The notes beneath the pieces are model-generated. The model was not told the origin of the DNA and ran no database searches. It saw only the letters and a list, made by a program, of their open reading frames with translations. A stretch of DNA of 64,000 nucleotides from CAZKCI01 sp964551475 (GTDB taxonomy: Bacteria > Auribacterota > Erginobacteria > Erginobacterales > CAZKCI01), in NCBI GenBank assembly GCA_964551475.1, contig CAZKCI010000046.1, forward strand, positions 1 to 64,000, read 5' to 3'. The stretch's first letter is position 1; every line of letters begins with the position of its first letter. Positions 1 to 9,108 of the stretch are shown here, piece by piece. The position numbers and the translations under genes were made by a program.

Positions 1-1
1 G

Positions 2-100
2 AAAGTCGCCGACGCCTGGTTCCCCGCCGTCCCCGCCGGTCCGATCAGCCCCCTGGACCATATTCTCCAGTGGTCGCGCGACTGGGCGACGGGTTTATGA
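2..100 (+). CDS. C-terminal fragment of an unidentified protein
   Basis: An open frame enters from the left edge and stops at TGA 98-100, giving about 32 residues that end in WSRDWATGL. The composition (Trp, Pro, Asp) looks like real coding, and the frame continues beyond the window. Too little remains to assign a family. It reads in the same direction as the amidohydrolase that follows after 137 bp of repeat-rich DNA. Confidence 0.45.
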   Translation, partial: KVADAWFPAVPAGPISPLDHILQWSRDWATGL

Positions 101-104
101 ACAA

Positions 105-237
105 GAGACAAGTCAAAAGGCAAAAGCAAGCAGTCGACAGAGGACTGGAGCCTGAAGCCAACCACGTGCAACGTTCAACGTGTAACGTGCAACGGTTGTA
201 AGTTTAGCCATTCACCATTCACTATTCACTATCCACC
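105..237. repeat. Three degenerate 7-bp-period arrays abutting a start codon
   Basis: The gap before the amidohydrolase is almost wholly made of heptamer-period sequence. Positions 105-139 carry units such as GTCAAAA and GGCAAAA. Positions 164-198 carry ACGTGCA, ACGTTCA, ACGTGTA, ACGTGCA. Positions 208-235 carry CCATTCA twice, CTATTCA and CTATCCA. The last array runs to within 2 nt of the ATG at 238, so it occupies the place where a ribosome binding site would be expected. None is visible. Confidence 0.85.
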
Positions 238-1056
238 ATGATCATCGACTTCCACACCCACGCTTTTCCCGATAATCTGGCTCAAAGGGCCCTGACCGCG
301 CTCCAGGAGCACTCGGGGGAATACCGCACCTATCACGACGCGACCATCCGGGGTCTCCTGATCTCGATGAACCGGACGGGAATCGACGCGTCGGTCGTCG
401 CCTCCATCGCCACCAAGCCAGAGCAGGCGGAGAAGATCCTGCGCTGGTCCTCGCTCATCCAGGGGCCCCGGATCATACCCTTCGGCTCCGTCCATCCCCG
501 GTCGCTTCAGGCCGTCCACGAGATCGAACGGATCGCCGCGGCGGGGCTCCCCGGGCTCAAGCTCCATCCGATGTATCAGGAGTTCACTATCGACGACCCC
601 GCTCTTTTCCCCCTCTACGAGGCGGTCGCCGCGAGCGGCCTGATCCTCCTCTTCCATGCCGGTTTCGACATCGCCTTCCCCGGGAACCACCAGGCCGACC
701 CCTCCCGGATACTCAAAGTCCACCAGTGCTTCCCCTCCCTGAAGATCGTGGCCTCCCACCTGGGAGGCTGGCAGCTCTGGCCGGAAGTCCTCGAGACGCT
801 GGCGGGGAAACCCGTCTATCTGGAGACGTCCTTCGCCGCCCGGGAAGCGGACCCGGGGCTGCTGCGCTCGATCCTGGACAAGCACTCCGCGGACTTCCTC
901 CTCTTCGGCACCGATTCGCCTTGGCTCGACCAGAAGGAAGAACTGCGGGCCTGGCGGGAGATGGACATTCCGGACGACCGGCGCGAGAAGATTCTTTTCC
1001 GCAACGCCGCGCGGCTCCTGGGACTGCCGCCGGCGGAGAGCGAAGGAACCGCCTGA
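238..1056 (+). CDS. Amidohydrolase-family metal-dependent hydrolase (TIM barrel)
   Basis: A 272-residue protein of the amidohydrolase 2 family (PF04909 type). The first strand carries the metal-binding HxH (IDFHTHAFP, residues 3-11). A central LFHAGFD supplies a further metal His, SHLGG the next, and FGTDSPW near residue 224 the late catalytic Asp. Length fits the family. Members hydrolyse or decarboxylate small cyclic or aromatic acids, and the substrate cannot be read from sequence. The ATG start gives the canonical N-terminus. It stands alone between repeat-rich gaps, with no pathway partners beside it. Confidence 0.85.
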   Translation: MIIDFHTHAFPDNLAQRALTALQEHSGEYRTYHDATIRGLLISMNRTGIDASVVASIATKPEQAEKILRWSSLIQGPRIIPFGSVHPRSLQAVHEIERIAAAGLPGLKLHPMYQEFTIDDPALFPLYEAVAASGLILLFHAGFDIAFPGNHQADPSRILKVHQCFPSLKIVASHLGGWQLWPEVLETLAGKPVYLETSFAAREADPGLLRSILDKHSADFLLFGTDSPWLDQKEELRAWREMDIPDDRREKILFRNAARLLGLPPAESEGTA

Positions 1057-1147
1057 CCTCTCGCTCTCCGACTCCGCCCTTGGGGGGGGCTGCCGGGCAA
1101 GTGCGAGCGGGTGTCCTCGCAGCCGAGTCGGCCCGGCAAAAATATTT

Positions 1148-1227
1148 AACAGACGATCGAATGGGATTGAATAGGCTGGGCCAGGCGGGCCGTTTGTATC
1201 CTATTCCATCCTATTCAATCGTCTGTT
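1148..1227. repeat. 28-bp-arm inverted repeat in a 303-bp gap
   Basis: Arms 1148-1175 and 1200-1227 are reverse complements with three mismatches over 28 bp, separated by a 24-nt loop. The arms begin with AACAGACGAT and end with GAATAGG. The right arm contains a 10-bp period (ATCCTATTCC then ATCCTATTCA). There is no T-run after the hairpin on either strand, so a simple intrinsic terminator is unlikely. I saw nothing else in the 1057-1359 gap. Confidence 0.75.
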
Positions 1228-1359
1228 GAAAATGCCGAACCGGCCAAGTTAAAGTGACGGCCCGGCCGCCGGTTCACACCGGCCCGGCTTCAGACGGAGA
1301 ACCGGCCGGCGGACGTTCCCCGGACGGACGACCCCACATCCCCCATCGGGAGAAATACC

Positions 1360-2679
1360 ATGTCTGAAAACACACCCCCTCCTCCAAAGCCCCCCGATCT
1401 GCAGGAGATGATCAAGGACCTGAGCGACTACATCCACCAGAAATACGGGGGCCAGCCGATCGTCACCTTCGAACCGCCCATCCTCCGGAAGGCCCGGCCG
1501 AAAACGGAAACCCCGCCGGACTCCTTCACGCTCGAGTTCAACTACACGCCCAAGCAGGTCAAGGAATACCTCGACCGTTTCGTCATCCGCCAGGAGGAGG
1601 CGAAGAAGGTCCTTGCCATCGCTGTCTGCGACCACTACCAGCACGCCATGCGGGCGAAGGCGGGGGCGGAGGGGTGCGAATACGCCAAGCAGAATGTCCT
1701 CCTGATCGGGCCGACCGGCGTGGGGAAGACCTACCTGGTCAAGTGCATCGCCCGCCTGATCGGCGTCCCCTTCGTCAAGACCGACGCCACCAAATACAGC
1801 GAGACCGGCTACGTCGGGCGCAATGTGGAGGACATGATCCGGGAGCTCTACCAGCACGCCGAGGGGAACATCGCGCTCGCCCAGTACGGGATCGTCTATA
1901 TCGACGAGGTGGACAAAATCGCCGCCGCCTTCAACCTCGCCGGGCGGGACGTCTCCGGCGCCGGTGTGCAGAGGAACCTCCTGAAGCTCATGGAGGAGAC
2001 CGAGGTTCCGCTCCGCGACCCCATGGACATGGCCGGGCAGCTGGAGGCGCTGCTGGAGTTCCAGCAGAAGGGCAAGATCCAGCCCAAGATGATCAACACC
2101 CGCCACATCCTCTTCATCGTCAGCGGCGCTTTCGAGGAGCTCTCCGAAGTGGTGAAACGGCGGACGGCGGCGAGGACGTTGGGATTCGGGGCGGAGGCGG
2201 AGGAGAGCAAACGGAGATTCGAGTACCTTCAGCTCGCCCAGACCGAGGACTTTATCAAATACGGCCTGGAGCCGGAGTTCATCGGGCGGCTGCCGGTGCG
2301 GGTGGTCTGCGAGGAGCTCGAGGAGAAGGACTTCCTGGACATCCTCAGCCGCTCGGAGGGATCGATCCTCCGCCAGTATCAGGCCTCCTTCGCCTCGTTC
2401 GGGATCGAGGCCAACTTCACCCGGGACGGGATGGCCGAGATCGCGAAGATGGCCAGCCGGGAAGGGACGGGAGCGCGGGGTCTTTCCACGGTCTGCGAGA
2501 GGATCCTGCGGAACTTCAAATACGAGCTCCCCTCCGCCGCCGTCAAGCGTCTGACCGTGGACAAGGCTTTGGTGAAGAAACCCGCCGCCGCCCTGAAGCG
2601 CCTCCTGAAATATCCCCCGTCAGCGGACGGCTCTCCCGAATCGCACGGAAAACCGCGGAAGGCTCAACAATCATCTTAG
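1360..2679 (+). CDS. ClpX-like AAA+ ATPase without N-terminal zinc domain
   Basis: A 439-residue unfoldase-type ATPase. After a Pro-rich start it has the ClpX core: Walker A GPTGVGKT (about 117-124), the substrate-gripping pore loop GYVG (about 150), Walker B with IVYIDEVDK (about 178-186), and a sensor/C-terminal small domain ending in TGARGLSTVCERIL. The position of the ClpP-docking IGF loop reads RTLGFGA, so ClpP binding is plausible. The four-Cys zinc domain that recruits adaptors in true ClpX is missing. This fits a ClpX paralogue rather than the housekeeping copy; no clpP is nearby. GGGAGA lies before the ATG. Confidence 0.88.
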   Translation: MSENTPPPPKPPDLQEMIKDLSDYIHQKYGGQPIVTFEPPILRKARPKTETPPDSFTLEFNYTPKQVKEYLDRFVIRQEEAKKVLAIAVCDHYQHAMRAKAGAEGCEYAKQNVLLIGPTGVGKTYLVKCIARLIGVPFVKTDATKYSETGYVGRNVEDMIRELYQHAEGNIALAQYGIVYIDEVDKIAAAFNLAGRDVSGAGVQRNLLKLMEETEVPLRDPMDMAGQLEALLEFQQKGKIQPKMINTRHILFIVSGAFEELSEVVKRRTAARTLGFGAEAEESKRRFEYLQLAQTEDFIKYGLEPEFIGRLPVRVVCEELEEKDFLDILSRSEGSILRQYQASFASFGIEANFTRDGMAEIAKMASREGTGARGLSTVCERILRNFKYELPSAAVKRLTVDKALVKKPAAALKRLLKYPPSADGSPESHGKPRKAQQSS

Positions 2680-2683
2680 GAAT

Positions 2684-2737
2684 CCAGGAAACCAGGGGGG
2701 GGGAAAAATTCTGGGGACTTGTCTCCTGGCTTCCTGA
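2684..2737. terminator. Possible bidirectional terminator between convergent genes
   Basis: An imperfect inverted repeat (CCAGGAAACCAGG at 2684-2696; CCTGGCTTCCTGA at 2725-2737, two mismatches) fills the 63-bp gap between the stop codons of the ClpX-like gene and rmd. The loop is long and U-runs are weak, so function is inferred mainly from position. Confidence 0.4.
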
Positions 2738-2742
2738 GATGC

Positions 2743-3702
2743 TTATCTTCTTTCCTGTTCCCGCCAGTAGTCCAGGATGTCCTGAAGGCTTTTCTCCAGC
2801 CTGATCCGCGGTTTCCAGCCGGTCTGTTTTCGGAATTTGGCGCAATCTCCATAAAGAAGATTGATGTCGTCGGTCCGCAGGCGGGAGGCTTCCTCACGCA
2901 CCTCGATCCGGCGGGTGGTCTTTTTGAGCAGTCCCGCCAGTAGTGCCTTCACCCGGAGCGCCCGGCCCGAGCAGATGTTGTAGATCGATCCGGTCCGGCC
3001 TTTCTCCAGGGCCAGGTGGTAGCCCTCGACCATGTCCCTCACGTCGAGAAAATCCCTCCCCGAGCCGAGGTCGCCGACCTGGAGGATCGGATCCTGCTTC
3101 CCCGCCTCGATCCGGGCGATCTGGCGGGCCCAGTCCGCCACGACGAAAACCGGCGACTGACGGGGGCCGATGTGGTTGAAGGGGCGAACAATGACCACCG
3201 GCAATCCGTATTCCCGCTGGTAGAGCAGCCCCGCCTCTTCGGCGCAGAACTTGGAGAGGCCGTAGGCGTTGGCGGGACGGGCGGGAGACGACTCCCGGAG
3301 AGGCATCCGGGAAGATGGGACCTGGCCGTAGACCTGGGAGGAGCTGATCAGGACCACCTTGGCCGCGGGGGCGGTCTTCTGGCAGGCCTGGAGGAGGTTG
3401 AGCGTCCCGGTGGCGTTGATGTCGAAGACGAAGGTGGGGTTGTGCTGCGCGTGGGGGACGTAGGCGACGCCGGCCAGATGGAAGACCGCGTCGGGGAGAA
3501 AGCCGGAGATCGTTTTCTCCAGGGCGGCGTGGTCGAGGATGTCGACTTCGTAGAGATCGAGGCGATGGGCGATCCGCCGAACATTGGCGGCGGGCATCCG
3601 CCCGCGGTCGATCCCCCCCACTTTCCATCCTTTCTCCAGCAGAAGGTCGGCGAGATGGGAGCCGGCGAAGCCGGCGATTCCGGTAATCAATGCCTTGGGC
3701 AT
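2743..3702 (-). CDS. rmd: GDP-6-deoxy-D-mannose reductase / NAD-dependent sugar epimerase
   Basis: A 319-residue extended short-chain dehydrogenase. The N-terminal Rossmann motif is GIAGFAGSHLA, the catalytic region has LISSSQVYG and YGLSK (Tyr-x3-Lys), and VRPFNHIGP is typical of GDP-4-keto-6-deoxymannose reductases. It lies 47 bp downstream of gmd on the same strand. Together they would convert GDP-mannose through the 4-keto-6-deoxy intermediate to GDP-D-rhamnose. A different reductase outcome (for example GDP-talose) is possible, since stereochemistry is not readable here. It probably feeds the glycan genes further right. Confidence 0.8.
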   Translation of the reverse strand: MPKALITGIAGFAGSHLADLLLEKGWKVGGIDRGRMPAANVRRIAHRLDLYEVDILDHAALEKTISGFLPDAVFHLAGVAYVPHAQHNPTFVFDINATGTLNLLQACQKTAPAAKVVLISSSQVYGQVPSSRMPLRESSPARPANAYGLSKFCAEEAGLLYQREYGLPVVIVRPFNHIGPRQSPVFVVADWARQIARIEAGKQDPILQVGDLGSGRDFLDVRDMVEGYHLALEKGRTGSIYNICSGRALRVKALLAGLLKKTTRRIEVREEASRLRTDDINLLYGDCAKFRKQTGWKPRIRLEKSLQDILDYWREQERR

Positions 3703-3749
3703 AAGAATAAGTGGCTGGACGGGGGAAGCAAGAAGTTGAAACTATAAAA

Positions 3750-4757
3750 TTACTTCCTGCTTCTCCCTTGTTTTTGAATGATTCCCATCGCGATCAACTG
3801 CCTCACCTTCTCGATATCGGCGTCGACCATCATTTCGATCAGGCTGCGGAAGTCCACCCGCGGCTTCCAGCCGAGCTCCCGGCGGGCGAGAGAGGGATCC
3901 CCCTGAAGAAGCTGGACCTCGGCCGGGCGGAAGAAGCGCTTGTCCTGGACGACGTATTTTTTCCAGTCGAGACCGGCGTGGGCGAAAGCGACCTGGCAGA
4001 GTTCGCGGACGGAATGGGTTTCCCCGGAGGCGATCACGTAATCCTTCGGCGCCGGGCGCTGAAGCATCCGCCACATCGCCTCGACATAGTCCCCGGCGAA
4101 CCCCCAGTCGCGCTTGGCCTCGAGGTTCCCCATCTTGAGCTCCTTCTGAAGTCCGGCCTGAATCCTGGCCACCCCGTAGGAGACCTTGCGGGTGACGAAC
4201 TCCAGCCCCCGGCGGGGGGACTCGTGGTTGAAGAGGATGCCGGAGACGGCGAACATCCCGTAGGACTCCCGGTAGTTGACCGTGATCCAGTGCCCGTAGA
4301 CCTTGGCCACGCCGTAGGGGCTGCGCGGGTAGAACGGTGTGGTCTCCTTCTGCGGGGTCTCCCGAACCCAGCCGAACATCTCGCTGGAGGAGGCCTGGTA
4401 GAAACGGATCTTCGGATTGACCTGGCGGATCGCCTCCAGCAGGCGCGTCACGCCCAAAGCCGTGACCTCCCCGGTCAGGATCGGCTGATTCCAGGAGGTG
4501 GGGACGAAAGACTGGGCGGCGAGGTTGTAGACCTCGGCCGGCTTGACCTCGTTGAGGGCGGCGACCAGCGAGTTCTGGTCGATCAGGTCCCCCTGGATGA
4601 GCTCGATCCCCTCCTGGAGCAGGTGCTCGACGCGCTCCAGGTTCATGGTGGACGAGCGCCTCTGCAGGCCGAAGACGCGGTAACCCTTCTTCAGCAAGAA
4701 CTCGGCCAGGTAGGATCCATCCTGGCCGGTGATGCCGGTGATCAGAGCTCTCTTCAT
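3750..4757 (-). CDS. gmd: GDP-mannose 4,6-dehydratase
   Basis: A 335-residue protein beginning MKRALITGITGQDGSYLAE, the diagnostic NADP-binding start of GMD. It also has FGLQRRSS, ASSSEMFG and YGVAK (catalytic Ser/Glu and Tyr-x3-Lys), and NHESPRRG. I chose the ATG at 4757 because the conserved GITGQDG lies directly behind it; an upstream in-frame start would add about 25 unrelated residues. The enzyme makes GDP-4-keto-6-deoxy-mannose. The next gene downstream encodes the likely reductase. Confidence 0.95.
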   Translation of the reverse strand: MKRALITGITGQDGSYLAEFLLKKGYRVFGLQRRSSTMNLERVEHLLQEGIELIQGDLIDQNSLVAALNEVKPAEVYNLAAQSFVPTSWNQPILTGEVTALGVTRLLEAIRQVNPKIRFYQASSSEMFGWVRETPQKETTPFYPRSPYGVAKVYGHWITVNYRESYGMFAVSGILFNHESPRRGLEFVTRKVSYGVARIQAGLQKELKMGNLEAKRDWGFAGDYVEAMWRMLQRPAPKDYVIASGETHSVRELCQVAFAHAGLDWKKYVVQDKRFFRPAEVQLLQGDPSLARRELGWKPRVDFRSLIEMMVDADIEKVRQLIAMGIIQKQGRSRK

Positions 4758-4779
4758 ATTTAATTTTGCTCCGTAAAAT

Positions 4780-5388
4780 TTAAGGTTGTTCGCGATCGCC
4801 CGTTCCCGGTGATCCGGCGGCTTCTTGCCCATTCTCCGTCGCCTCTTCCGCTGCCGCAGACTGGGCGTCGGAGAGCTTCTCGGCTTCGATCAGCCCCTTG
4901 ATCTGCTGCTCGACCGCTTCCGCCTCCGAGAGCGAGAGCCCGGGGTCGCGGATCAAGAAGGTGTCGCCGGACTGAACGTGCTCGTAGACCGTGACCCATC
5001 CCCCCCCCTCGTCCCGGGTCCGGGTGCGGGGGATGAGGATCCGGCTCCTCTCCTGAAGCAGGGCCAGGATGTAGCAGAGGTTGATGTGCTCCGGCTGTTC
5101 CGAGGCGACATACTTCTCGAGCAGCCGCTGGGCCATGTCCTTGCGGATCGCCTCCCGCTCTTCGACGGGAGTGTAGAGCCTTTTAAAAGAGGAGCGCCAG
5201 TAGGCCCGCTCCGGACCGGAGCGGGGGGCGTGGAGGCTTTTCTCCTGGAAGCAGCGCTCGCAGTAGTCGTGGCGGGTGGGCTCCGCGTCGGCGAAGGCGA
5301 GGAGGCAATGATACATCTGCCCCGTTTGAAACGGCGCGGCGCAGGCGGCGCAGGAGCGGCTGCGCGATTTAATCTCCCAGTTCCTCAA
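4780..5388 (-). CDS. Uncharacterised protein with N-terminal zinc-ribbon-like Cys pairs
   Basis: A 202-residue protein I cannot name. The N-terminus has two Cys pairs, CAAC (about 13-16) and CERC (about 43-46), spaced as in a treble-clef or zinc-ribbon fold. The middle is helical (AQRLLEKYVASEQPEHINL, then LALLQERSRILIPR), followed by a short beta-rich stretch. The C-terminal 40 residues are Glu/Ala-rich and disordered-looking. It has no signal peptide or membrane segment, so it should be cytoplasmic. It ends 22 bp before gmd and may share its transcript. The 198-bp gap upstream shows nothing I can support. Confidence 0.7.
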   Translation of the reverse strand: MRNWEIKSRSRSCAACAAPFQTGQMYHCLLAFADAEPTRHDYCERCFQEKSLHAPRSGPERAYWRSSFKRLYTPVEEREAIRKDMAQRLLEKYVASEQPEHINLCYILALLQERSRILIPRTRTRDEGGGWVTVYEHVQSGDTFLIRDPGLSLSEAEAVEQQIKGLIEAEKLSDAQSAAAEEATENGQEAAGSPGTGDREQP

Positions 5389-5586
5389 AATATTCCCTCC
5401 GGAAATTGTGCCTGCCCTTCGCCGCTTCTCGTGGCGACCGTTGATTATCTCCCCGATCCCGATTCCGTCAACGCCTATGATTCATCACATTTGTCATCAG
5501 TCAACGATCCAGCGGCCTGCCGTCCCGGACCGCTCACTTGAGATATGCTCAATGACAGTTGCGAAATGATAAATGATCTTCGGCTT

Positions 5587-5940
5587 TCACCCTTGTGCGT
5601 CTTTCCCTTTCTCCTCCTTCGTCTCCGTCCCGCCTGTCTCCGGCTTGGCCTCCGGCTCCGGCTTGGCCTTCTCCTGCACGAAGTTCATCTGCAGGTCGCC
5701 GATCATCGAGTTGATCATCTTCTCCTCCTCGGCGGAGAGGTTGCCTTTGGTCTTGCCGCGAAGCATGCTCAGGACATCGATGAATCCCTGCGCCGCGTCC
5801 AGGTTCCTCTCCACCTTGCCGGTCAGGGGATTGCTGAGCTTCCCCATGTTCTGATAGGCCGAAGCCGCGAACATGGAGAGAAGCGAGACGAAGCGGATGG
5901 AGTCCATCTTTTCACCCACATCATTTTTCTCGGCGGTCAT
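5587..5940 (-). CDS. DUF1844 family protein
   Basis: A 117-residue soluble protein with the DUF1844 signature: FVSLLSMFAASAYQNMGKL, then a helix with AQGFIDVLSML and a C-terminal LSAEEEKMINSMIGDLQ. It ends in a charged Lys/Glu/Pro tail. Function is unknown, and it is common in PVC bacteria and Deltaproteobacteria. The ATG at 5940 is chosen because a near-perfect ribosome site (CCAGGAGGTG) lies just upstream. A longer reading would begin 17 codons earlier without such a site. Confidence 0.85.
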   Translation of the reverse strand: MTAEKNDVGEKMDSIRFVSLLSMFAASAYQNMGKLSNPLTGKVERNLDAAQGFIDVLSMLRGKTKGNLSAEEEKMINSMIGDLQMNFVQEKAKPEPEAKPETGGTETKEEKGKDAQG

Positions 5941-6097
5941 ACACACCTCCTGGTACGGGCAATTTGCCCGGAGACGATAGACGGTAAGCAATCAAATGAA
6001 GTTTCAATCCAGTGCTGGGTTTCCCTCTGCTCGCCATCGCTATCCGTTAGTTTGGAAATGAAATGAGCTTCATATCGACGCTTGGCCCACACCTCCG

Positions 6098-8722
6098 CTA
6101 TTTGAGCGCCTTACTGTCTTTTCCTTCCTCGGGCTGCACCACCACCACGGCGCAGCGATCCTCTCCCAGGTATTCCCGGGCCACGCGCCCGAGGTCCTCC
6201 GCCGTCACCGCCCTGATCTTCTCCTCGTATTCGCGGTAGCGGTCGTACCCCAGACCGTAGAGCTCGTCCAGGGCGACAGTGAAGGCCAGGCCGTCGTTGG
6301 ACTGGAGGCCGAACTCGCGCCGGCCGATCAGGCGGTCCTGGTTGCGCCGGAGCTCCTCCTCGGTGACGCCGACATCCTGAACGCGCTTGATCTCGGAGCG
6401 GATCTCCCGGAGCACCGTGTCGGTCTTTCCGGGGACCGTCCCGGCGTAAAAGACGTAGGCCCCGGGATCGAGGCCGAGGATCTCGTAGGCGCCGAGATAG
6501 TAGGCGAGCCCCATCTCATCCCTCACCCGCACGAACAGCTCCGATCCGAGTCCCGTGAAGATAGAGCTCAGAACCTCCAGCGGGTAGCGATCGGGGCTTT
6601 TCACGTCCACGCCCGGAAAGCCGACCATCAGCACGGCCTGTTCCGCTCCCGGCTTGACCTCTGTGATATTCGCCGCCGGGGACGAAGGCAGCGGGTGGCG
6701 GCCGGCCAGTTCGGCCGCTTTCCCCTCCGGGAGATCGGCGAAGGCCCGCCCCGCCAGATCGAGCGCCCGTTCCGGGTCGACATCGCCGAAGACGGCGAGA
6801 ACACCGTTGCGCCCGCAACCGTAGGCGCGGGAATACTCCTCCAAGGCCGCGCGGTCGATCCGTCTGACCGACTCCTCCGTGCCCCCGATGCGAAAATGGT
6901 AAGGATGGGCGCCGAAGATCGCCTCCCGGGTGAGGCGGCCGGCGATCGTTTCCGGCCGGTCTTTCTCCGCGGCGATCTCGGCCAGAATCACCGCCCGCTC
7001 CTTCTCCATCTCCTCCGGCGGAAAAGCGGGATGAAGACAGATGTCGGAGAGAACCTTCAGCCCCGTCTCCAACTGGTCGGAGAGAACGTCGACCGACGCG
7101 CCGAAACTGTTGTGGCCGGAGTAGGTTCCGATATTTCCCCCCTCTCCCTCGATCTCCTCGGCGATCCGGCGGGCAGAGCGCTCCCTCGTCCCCTTGAGGA
7201 GCATCCGGGAGAGAAAGTTGGCCGTGCCGTTGTTCTCCTCGTTCTCCGCCAGGACGCCGCCCTGGAAAAAGATCCGGGCGGAGACCAGGGGCAGGCGGCG
7301 ATCGGGGCGGATCAGGACGGTGAGCCCGTTGGGGAGAATATGCCTGACCATCTCCCCCTGGGCTTGCGACGGCGGCGGCGGAGCGGGGGAAGCGGCGGGG
7401 GCCGGACGGACGATCGCGGTGGTCATGTTCTCGTCGCGGAGATAGCGGGCGGCGACGCGGGCCAGATCCGCCAGGGTCACGGCGGAGATCCCCTCCACGT
7501 ATTTCCGGGAAAAATCGGTTGAGCCGGTGAGAAGCAGGCTGGATCCGAGGTCATGGGCCTGCCCTTCCACCGTTTCCAGAGAGCGCACATAGTCGGCCAG
7601 GACCTGCCGGCGGGCCTTCTCCAGCCCTTCGGCGGTGATCAGCTCGCCCGCCCGCACCCGGCGCAGTGTTTCTCCGATCGCCTCCCGGGCCGGGTCGAGG
7701 TTGGCGGAGTCCAGCTCGGCCGAGATGACGAAAACGCCGGGGAAGGAGGGCGTGTAGGAGGAGGCGCCGATGGAATGGACCAGCTTCCGCTTCTCCCGGA
7801 TCTCCTGATAAAGGATCGAGGACCGCCCCTGCCCAAGGAGAATGGCCAGGACGTCCAGGGGATAGAGGTCGGGGTGATAGAGGCTCCCGGTATGGAAACC
7901 GATCTGCAGTCGGGCGGAGGCGATCTCCATCGTCTCCGCGGCCTGACGGGAGACCAGCTGCCGGGGCTCAACGGGAAGGGCGGCGTGCGGATAGGGCTTC
8001 CGTTGATCCTCCCGGAATATCTCCTCCGCCAGGGCGAGGGCGTCGGCGGCGGAGATATCCCCCGCCACGGCCAGGACCATGTTGTTGGGGACATACCAGG
8101 TCCGGTAGTAATCAATAACGTCGTCCGCGCTCAGTCCCTGCAGGATTTGCGGATAGCCGATGACCGGGAAACGGTAGGGGTGGACCTGGAAGGCGGTCGC
8201 CCAGAAAAGCTCCGAGATCCTCCGGTCCGGATCGTCCCGGTTCATGTTCATCTCCTTGAGCACGACCTCCTTCTCCCGGGCGATCTCCTCCGGTTCGAAG
8301 GCGACCGTGAAGACCAGCCGCCGGAGGAGTCCGAGGGCCGGGCGGAGGCGGGCGGAGGGAACCTTGAGGTCGAAGACGGTATGGTCGAGCGAGGTGAAGG
8401 CGTTGATCTCTCCGCCCAGGGACTGGATCTGCCGGGGGATCTCCTCCTGTTCCGCTCCCGCGGTCCCCTTGAAGGCGAGATGCTCGACCAAGTGGGAGAG
8501 GCCTCCGCCCAGACGAGAGGACTCGAAGACGGATCCCGCCCGCACCCAGAGCTGGACGGCCGCGATCGGGAGATCATGATCCTCCCGGACGACCACGGTG
8601 AGACCGTTGGGGAGAACGGCGCGGAAAGCCTCCGGCGCGGCGAAGGAGATCTCCTCCCCTCCCGCGTGGCGGGAGAGGAGAAGGGGAAGGAGGAGGAAGA
8701 GAGCGGCGCGACGGGCGGTCAT
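6098..8722 (-). CDS. Secreted M16-family zinc peptidase, two-domain (pitrilysin-like)
   Basis: An 874-residue protein with an N-terminal signal peptide (LFLLLPLLLS, residues 8-17). Two M16 halves follow. The first has the inverted zinc motif HLVEH (77-81) and a downstream Glu in EKEVVLKEMN. The second half begins at VRHILPNGLTVLIR and lacks HxxEH (NFLSRMLLKG at that place), as expected for the non-catalytic half of a PQQ-peptidase/processing-peptidase clam shell. It likely degrades or trims peptides in the periplasm. Its start codon overlaps the stop of the Minf_1886 gene by 4 nt (ATGA), indicating translational coupling. Confidence 0.92.
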   Translation of the reverse strand: MTARRAALFLLLPLLLSRHAGGEEISFAAPEAFRAVLPNGLTVVVREDHDLPIAAVQLWVRAGSVFESSRLGGGLSHLVEHLAFKGTAGAEQEEIPRQIQSLGGEINAFTSLDHTVFDLKVPSARLRPALGLLRRLVFTVAFEPEEIAREKEVVLKEMNMNRDDPDRRISELFWATAFQVHPYRFPVIGYPQILQGLSADDVIDYYRTWYVPNNMVLAVAGDISAADALALAEEIFREDQRKPYPHAALPVEPRQLVSRQAAETMEIASARLQIGFHTGSLYHPDLYPLDVLAILLGQGRSSILYQEIREKRKLVHSIGASSYTPSFPGVFVISAELDSANLDPAREAIGETLRRVRAGELITAEGLEKARRQVLADYVRSLETVEGQAHDLGSSLLLTGSTDFSRKYVEGISAVTLADLARVAARYLRDENMTTAIVRPAPAASPAPPPPSQAQGEMVRHILPNGLTVLIRPDRRLPLVSARIFFQGGVLAENEENNGTANFLSRMLLKGTRERSARRIAEEIEGEGGNIGTYSGHNSFGASVDVLSDQLETGLKVLSDICLHPAFPPEEMEKERAVILAEIAAEKDRPETIAGRLTREAIFGAHPYHFRIGGTEESVRRIDRAALEEYSRAYGCGRNGVLAVFGDVDPERALDLAGRAFADLPEGKAAELAGRHPLPSSPAANITEVKPGAEQAVLMVGFPGVDVKSPDRYPLEVLSSIFTGLGSELFVRVRDEMGLAYYLGAYEILGLDPGAYVFYAGTVPGKTDTVLREIRSEIKRVQDVGVTEEELRRNQDRLIGRREFGLQSNDGLAFTVALDELYGLGYDRYREYEEKIRAVTAEDLGRVAREYLGEDRCAVVVVQPEEGKDSKALK

Positions 8723-9108
8723 GGCTTCCGGGCGGGGGGAGCGGGGAGAAAAGGGGATTCGAACGCTTCCCGGAAATCATAACCTCCCCGGAAATCCTCC
8801 CGGCTGTCCTGATCGGTCTTGGAGAGGAGGCCGGCCTCCACCATGCCGAAAACGATCTCTCCGAAATCGGCGCAGGCCGTCACGCCCCAGTGGGCGAGGA
8901 CATCGCGGGAAAGGGGGCCGTATTCCCGCAGGGCCAGCTCCCGGATACCCTCCAGCAGTTCAGCGCCGGAGACATGGCGGCGGCGGCCGATCTTCTCGAG
9001 CAGCGCGGCGAGCGCGCGCTGGACGAAGAGATAGGCCTCGATATCGTAGCGCCGGTCCCGGCCCGCCAGAGCGGCCAGAGACTGAAGATATTCCTTCTCG
9101 TCGTTCAT
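8719..9108 (-). CDS. Minf_1886 family protein (conserved PVC hypothetical)
   Basis: A 129-residue protein matching my memory of the Planctomycetes/Verrucomicrobia conserved family (TIGR04138-like): YDIEAYLFVQRAL near residues 22-34, HVSGAELLEGIRELAL near 45-60, then GPLSRDVLAHWGV and DFGEIVFGMVEAGLLSKT. Function is unknown. It is one of the better taxonomic hints in the window. It overlaps its neighbours on both sides by 4 nt (9105-9108 and 8719-8722), so it is translated in one block with the hypothetical gene upstream and the M16 peptidase downstream. Confidence 0.88.
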   Translation of the reverse strand: MNDEKEYLQSLAALAGRDRRYDIEAYLFVQRALAALLEKIGRRRHVSGAELLEGIRELALREYGPLSRDVLAHWGVTACADFGEIVFGMVEAGLLSKTDQDSREDFRGGYDFREAFESPFLPAPPARKP

